DNA of 64,000 bases from Todiramphus chloris collaris (lineage: Eukaryota > Chordata > Aves > Coraciiformes > Alcedinidae), in the NCBI GenBank assembly GCA_025345505.1, contig JANVCC010000130.1, forward strand, positions 4,440,897 through 4,504,896, given 5' to 3'. A program made the translations under genes and the position numbers. The stretch's first letter is position 1. Each line of letters begins with the position of its first letter. Below the pieces are notes generated by a model. The model had not been told where the DNA came from. It saw only the letters and a program-made list of their open reading frames with translations, and did no database searches. Of the stretch, positions 58,778 to 64,000 are shown in pieces.

Positions 58778-61700
58778 CTTTGGGAGCTCTGAATCACCTC
58801 AGAGAAGTCAGGAGCACAGCAGAAATTAAATGCTGTACCAAGGAGCAAAAGGGATGTTGCACTTTCTTCAGTGAATGGCACAAAGGGGCATTTTGTGGCC
58901 CCGTGTGGCACAACTCCATGGTGTCTCATGGCCTTACAAAGCACAACTACACTTACCTTTCCTTATTTTCTAAGGCATATCCCATTTTCAGAATTGACTT
59001 GCAGTGAAAGGCTTCTACAGTAGCTCTGTCACTTTTAAGGGTGTAGTCTGAGACTTCTTTCACCATTTCTGAAAATTTTATGTGGACTGAATTTGCTCTT
59101 GAAGAATGTGAAAGTGGGAAAACTGGACACAGCCCCTTGAGATGCAGTTTAGAGCCTTACATGGGCATAAGCACAGGAATCCCACACCACACTCCAAAAG
59201 TTGAACCTTTGCAGATTGAAGGCTGTCTAGTTTGCCTACAACGAGCAAAATATGAAACATTTTAGTGCCTGAAACTGCAGAGTATCCAGCAGACCATGGT
59301 ATTTCACAGCAGCTGAGTGCTCCTCTCAGGGAGTAAGTGACTCCAGTGATCCTGATGTTCAAGCTATTTCTAGGAAGATCTATTTTTTAAAAACACTGAT
59401 TAAAAGCAGACTTGTGTTCCTAAAACTAACTCATCCCAAAGATCAGGGAAAGAACAACTACCATAGATAGAAAACTCTGACAATGCTATTACAGAACAAA
59501 GCAAGAGCACATGAGCAATTAAACAGTCATTATTTCAGTTGCTGGCTTTCTTTGCTGATAAGCATGGGAAGCAGCAGTAAAACATCTGCCTTGTACAGTT
59601 GCTGTTCTGCACAACATGAAATGCCTTCAGCAGAAGCACGCAGTGATTTCTATAGAGTACTGTAGTACAATAAATACTCAGCAGAAGAATAGGGAAGCTG
59701 ATGATTTTTTTTTTTTTTATAGTACCACCTCGCCCCATACATGGTTTTGCCTTTTGAATGTGCTGGTCCTGGTCAGGGCTGGCTTGGAGAGCCCATCTTA
59801 CCTGTAATTAATTTCTTTAGTTGAGTCCATAGGCAAGAAACCCTGTGGCTTTGCAGCCCCTACCTCAGGTTCCCGTGTGACTTCTCTTGAGCCTACTTGT
59901 CATGCAAGTAGCTGTGAGCTAGATGTGCTGCACAGGTCTCCACACTGCTCACTCTTCTCTAGGAGCTCCCCACACTGCCAGCACAGACCTTCATCTTTGT
60001 AGACTTGGCAGGGAGGAAGGCAGCCTTCTGTGCCCCGTGCTCTTCTCATGCAACTCTCTGTGGGAACTCTTGTAGCCACCATGCGTGTCAGCCTTACGGC
60101 TGGTCCCACACTCCTGTGGCTCCCTGGAGAACGGCTCCAACATTCCTGCAAGCCCCGTGAACAAGAATCCCTGTGGAAACTCCTCCAAGACACAATACCA
60201 GGACTCTACCAGGCAGAAAGGAGCAGTAAGAAGAACATACCCTCTGGAGAGCTGCCCTGTGTTCATGGAGGTGTTAAGCACCATGGAACCTCAAAAGTCT
60301 GATATTAGGAAGGGCTGCAATCTGTGGAGCAACCCTGAGTATCCATTTTAATTCCAGGCCCACAGCTCCCCCAAAATCCTATTACCATGCGACCCCCATG
60401 CAGATGGTGTCCCCTGGCTTCCACAAGAAGAGGCAAAGCTCGTTGGGTAAGTCGGTACCCGGTCAGAAAGGTGCTGCTTCAGGCTTCAAGACTGAAAGTC
60501 ACCAGGCGCAAGGTGCCAGCCTCTTCCACCCCTGCGGTTCACCTGTGGCAGAGCCCAAGGACATTTAACACCAGTGGTGACAACTTAACCCTGAGCTAAA
60601 GATCAGCAGCAGCTGATCCTAGTACTAGTTACCATACCCTTAGGGATCAGGCCTGTCCACGCCCGATGCTATGGTCGTTTGCATTACCACCAGCAGCACA
60701 CACAGCTTTTCCACAGCACCAGGGATGCCAGGCAGCCTGGAGCAAGCACCTTCTCCCCAGTTGCTCTGTCTTAGGACTGGAGCACACAATTTTCAGTTCA
60801 CCTGGCACCATCTTAAGGGTTTTTGGGAAGTTTTCTTTACTGTGCCACAGGGCCTCACCACTGCAATAAAAATGAGAAAACAAAAGGAGACCCACAGTTT
60901 TGCAGCTGCCACAGGAAGAAGGTCATTTTGTTCTCTCCTGCGCCCCTTGCTGTCACGTTGACTTGGCGAGATGGCAAAAGAAAAGGCAGGACAGCAAATG
61001 GAACTCAGTGCCACATAGTGGGTACAGTTTTCCCTCCATGAGGGGGGAAAATGAATCTCTGAACAAGAAAGGCTGGCAGAGTTATAGGACTTGCAGCATG
61101 CAAAGGAAGGTGGTAACAAGAAGGGATGGAAAAGAAGAACGAGGTAGTAACCAGGGCATAAAATGTGGTGGGATTGGACAAACACAGGAGAACTGAGAAA
61201 AGGCAACATGTCAGAACTGTGCTGGAAGAAAGCCTAAGCTCTGGAGACAACAGCGGGAATTCCCACAGGACAGGCTGGCACTCCTTGTGTGCTGGTGGTG
61301 CCACACTGCTCAGATGCTCCACACACTCACCAGAACGACACTGGATACCAGCACTGTGATCCAAAACTTCAGTGAAAACAAAAACTTCAGGAGAAGTCCG
61401 AGTAGGAGATGAAACTGGTTTTGGTGTGGGGCCCTGGGCAGTGGGTTGCTTTGAAGAGTCAGCTGTGGCCTCTAGTGATGAGGTACAAAACAATCACTGC
61501 TCCTCTTTCCAGATGCTGGGGGGGAAAAGCCTTTGAGTGAAGAGTTAATTATAGGGATTGTATTCTATTTCCTACAATTAAGGGAACCCATCTGTAGAGA
61601 TTTTAATTAATGGAGATCTTGTGGGAAGCTTCAGTTTGGCTGGAGGGTCTTACTGGGTGTACTCTGTCTCCTTGGTATTTTCTGTAGTTGTGCAGTCGTT

Positions 61701-64000
61701 AGCATTTGCCATTAAAGACAGTGTTAGATGGCAATAAATAAGGAATGGACAATACAGTGATTTTCATACAAAGCAGATGTACGTATTTGCCTCGTCCCAT
61801 GACTCCCACCATCTTTCCCAAATTAATACAACCACTTAATAAAAAAAAATTTTAAAAGTGAATGGTACAATTTATGTGCATGGAGCCATTAAAAAAAAAT
61901 AGACATTTCACCCATATATATAATATAATGTAATATATCCAATATAAACAGGCATAGGATGGACATTAATAAGAATGATTCAAAGAAACTCGTTTTCTAT
62001 CTAGACCATTTTTATTCCACTCTTTCTCTATGTGTTAGAATTAAAAAGTATCAAATTTTCTGTTACCTGTTTTTTCTCAGCTTCCTTTAGACATAGCCCC
62101 TCTTCTGGGATTGGCTATTCTTTTTTTTTTTTTTTTTTTTCCTCAGAAACAGCAATGCCAGGAGAAACAAAAAGTAGCTCAAATCACATATGTCATGCTT
62201 AGGATGTGTTTAAGACACTCCAATGCATTGAAGTTTGTTCAGCCATGAGGAGTGCATAGACAAACGCCCAGAACACTGGGCATCTTCTCCTGATATCAGG
62301 AGGCTTTGGTTCTGACATACTCATCCCTTTGCTCACAAACTGACCGAGAGGTCCCACACTGATAGCTCCTGCTGTAGACTACTTAGGTTTTGCTTGGTCT
62401 GAAGTAATTATTTATTCTTCATGCCCCGGTTCGACAGACACAACTGAGTGTTCTTGCAGCCAGCTGAGGGCTGGGAGCTGCCATGCTTGCTAGCCAAGCA
62501 GGGCTGATAAAGCTCTGGTGTAAAGGGAGGGGGTGGGCGGGGAGACTGAGCCCTCCTGGTCCATGCTGCCTGCAAAACAAAGCTCTAACATAAAACTCAA
62601 GGAAGGTGACAGACTCATCAGGTCAACCAGACATGACTAACTACCCTCTGCAAGACTTCATTAGGCTCTGCCTCTGGCTTCATCCTGCCTGATCTTTAGA
62701 CAGCAACAAGAATGAAACTCCTGGAAAGCAAAGGAGCCAGCAGCTCCAATTTCTAGGTCTCGTCTGTTGAGTGCCACGGTGTTTGCTTGTGTTGCAGCCC
62801 AAGCCAGACATGCCTCTTGGGCCCAAGCCTCAGCTGTGTGGATGAGGTTGCTCTTGCAGGGAGGGTTATGGAGCCAGAGGAGTCCACTGCCCAGTGCTCT
62901 GAGCTGAAGGCAACTGCACAAAGCTCTTTGAGGCTGTGAGATGGTCCCACAGATGCATCTGGAGTAACGTCTTCAATAATATGTAGGTGTTTTGAATGTC
63001 CTGCTGCCTGGATTTCACCTCAGTTCCTTCTATTTTTTTCCCATTTTCAGAGACCATTTTTCATTCATTGTCTTCAATGAGACATTCAGCTCCACAGCAA
63101 TATCCAACTCATCAATCTTCTCTCTTCAAGATCACTGCTGCTTTTATTGATTCTCTATTCCTTTTATTATAGACAAGGCTATACACACTCATATATATGT
63201 GATTCCTTTTGTCTGTCTTTTTGCTCTTTGCTGTGTTTAAGTTGTTTCTAACATTCTTGTAATTACATGGCTGTTGATTACCTTATTGATTTATTGGGCG
63301 CTGAATGATCTCTTCTCTTCTGTCACAGCTGCTTGACTTGTCCTGGTTGCTCCTAACACCCTCTCTTCTCATAGATGTTTCTCAGAAAGGGTATTAACTG
63401 TCTGTGCTGTTGTTCCCTTTCCTGTGCCATTCCTGCTAGCTAACTGTCTGGTGGGATCTACCCACTCATGCAGAGTTTTCTGGTGAAACGTGCTCTGCAG
63501 CAGTAAATTATATCCATCCTGATCTCCGGAGAGTCAGTCTGAGTTAACATTGAATTCTTGCTAACCTCAGTTTACCGTTTAAGAGGCTTTATAACATCTA
63601 CCCTCCTAACGAGGTCTGCCTCGTTGCTCAAAGCCCTGGCAGACAGCTCTGCTTCCTCTCCTCTTCGTGCTCATTCATCTCCCAGTGCAATTATTCCCAG
63701 ATTTTCAAAGCCAAAAAGCCTTACCTATTGTCTATTCTCTGTCTCAATGCCTGGAACAAGCCGCAGTCGCCTTTACTACTCAGTCAAGTGTTACTGAAAA
63801 TGTGGTAAATCGACAACATACTATGCAAACCAGCAGGCCTCTGGGGGTTTGAGGCATGGAGCAATGCAACTTCTCCTGTGGGAGCGGTACACAAAAACAA
63901 ACCAGCTGTCTGGATTGAAATCATGAGCAATTAACAGCAGTTTCAATTATCCAGAATAGAACTTTATAAATATTTGCAAATTACACCCTACCTATTTTCA
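58778..64000. other. Intergenic sequence; no gene seen
   Basis: No supported gene to the right edge. T runs at 59705-59718 and 62121-62140, an AT-rich stretch with ATATAATATAATG-type sequence at about 61910-61945, and an AT-rich motif-dense stretch at about 63120-63310. Open frames at 60793-61209 and 61005-61493 (minus) are hydrophobic or proline-rich because of pyrimidine-rich composition and match no family I know. Confidence 0.5.
62121..62140. repeat. Poly-T run (T20)
   Basis: Uninterrupted T20 followed by CCTCAG; length-variable homopolymer. It resembles a strong minor polypyrimidine/acceptor signal on the plus strand, but no open frame of note follows. Confidence 0.8.

Noticed and set aside
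60793..61493. Hydrophobic or proline-rich minus-strand frames
   Set aside because: Same compositional effect; no motif or conserved block visible.

Overview
This is vertebrate nuclear DNA, most likely from a bird. The evidence is a recognisable first coding exon of a vertebrate gene (ABTB3, formerly BTBD11) inside a CpG island, several CR1-type LINE fragments (one with the AGAATC/GATTCT 3' end usual in birds), a short degraded LTR element, and no mammalian SINEs. A crocodile or turtle source cannot be excluded. There are no operons, CRISPR arrays, phages or rRNA genes. I saw no tRNA gene.

Layout. Positions 1-9278 are the 5' part of ABTB3 intron 1; the gene runs on the minus strand, so the rest of it lies beyond the left edge. 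Positions 9279-10239 are coding exon 1 (320 codons plus one base), ending in a clean GTGAGT donor. A CpG island covers about 8880-10960 and contains the exon, the 5' UTR and the promoter. In the promoter, two copies of an inverted-CCAAT plus octamer-like module lie about 51 bp apart next to a GC box. A 9-codon upstream ORF overlaps the main start codon out of frame.

From about 10960 to 64000 the window is upstream intergenic sequence with no gene I can support. In human the flanking gene on this side is CRY1, a few hundred kb away, so a long gene-free stretch is expected. It holds an LTR-retroelement 3' end (about 12930-13434), two very old CR1-family fragments (about 15590-15712 and 38495-38675), one possible ancient repeat (about 22950-23080), a younger 5'-truncated CR1 (57764-58777) with an inverted partner fragment (57376-57456), A/C-rich or T/G-rich low-complexity tracts, and small tandem duplications. 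Some AT-rich, motif-dense stretches look like conserved noncoding elements, but this cannot be tested without an alignment. One minus-strand ORF near 56.3-56.6 kb begins with a signal-peptide-like segment and is the only non-ABTB3 reading frame I think worth checking.

I found no previously undescribed biological system. The best leads are in the ABTB3 promoter and start-codon region.
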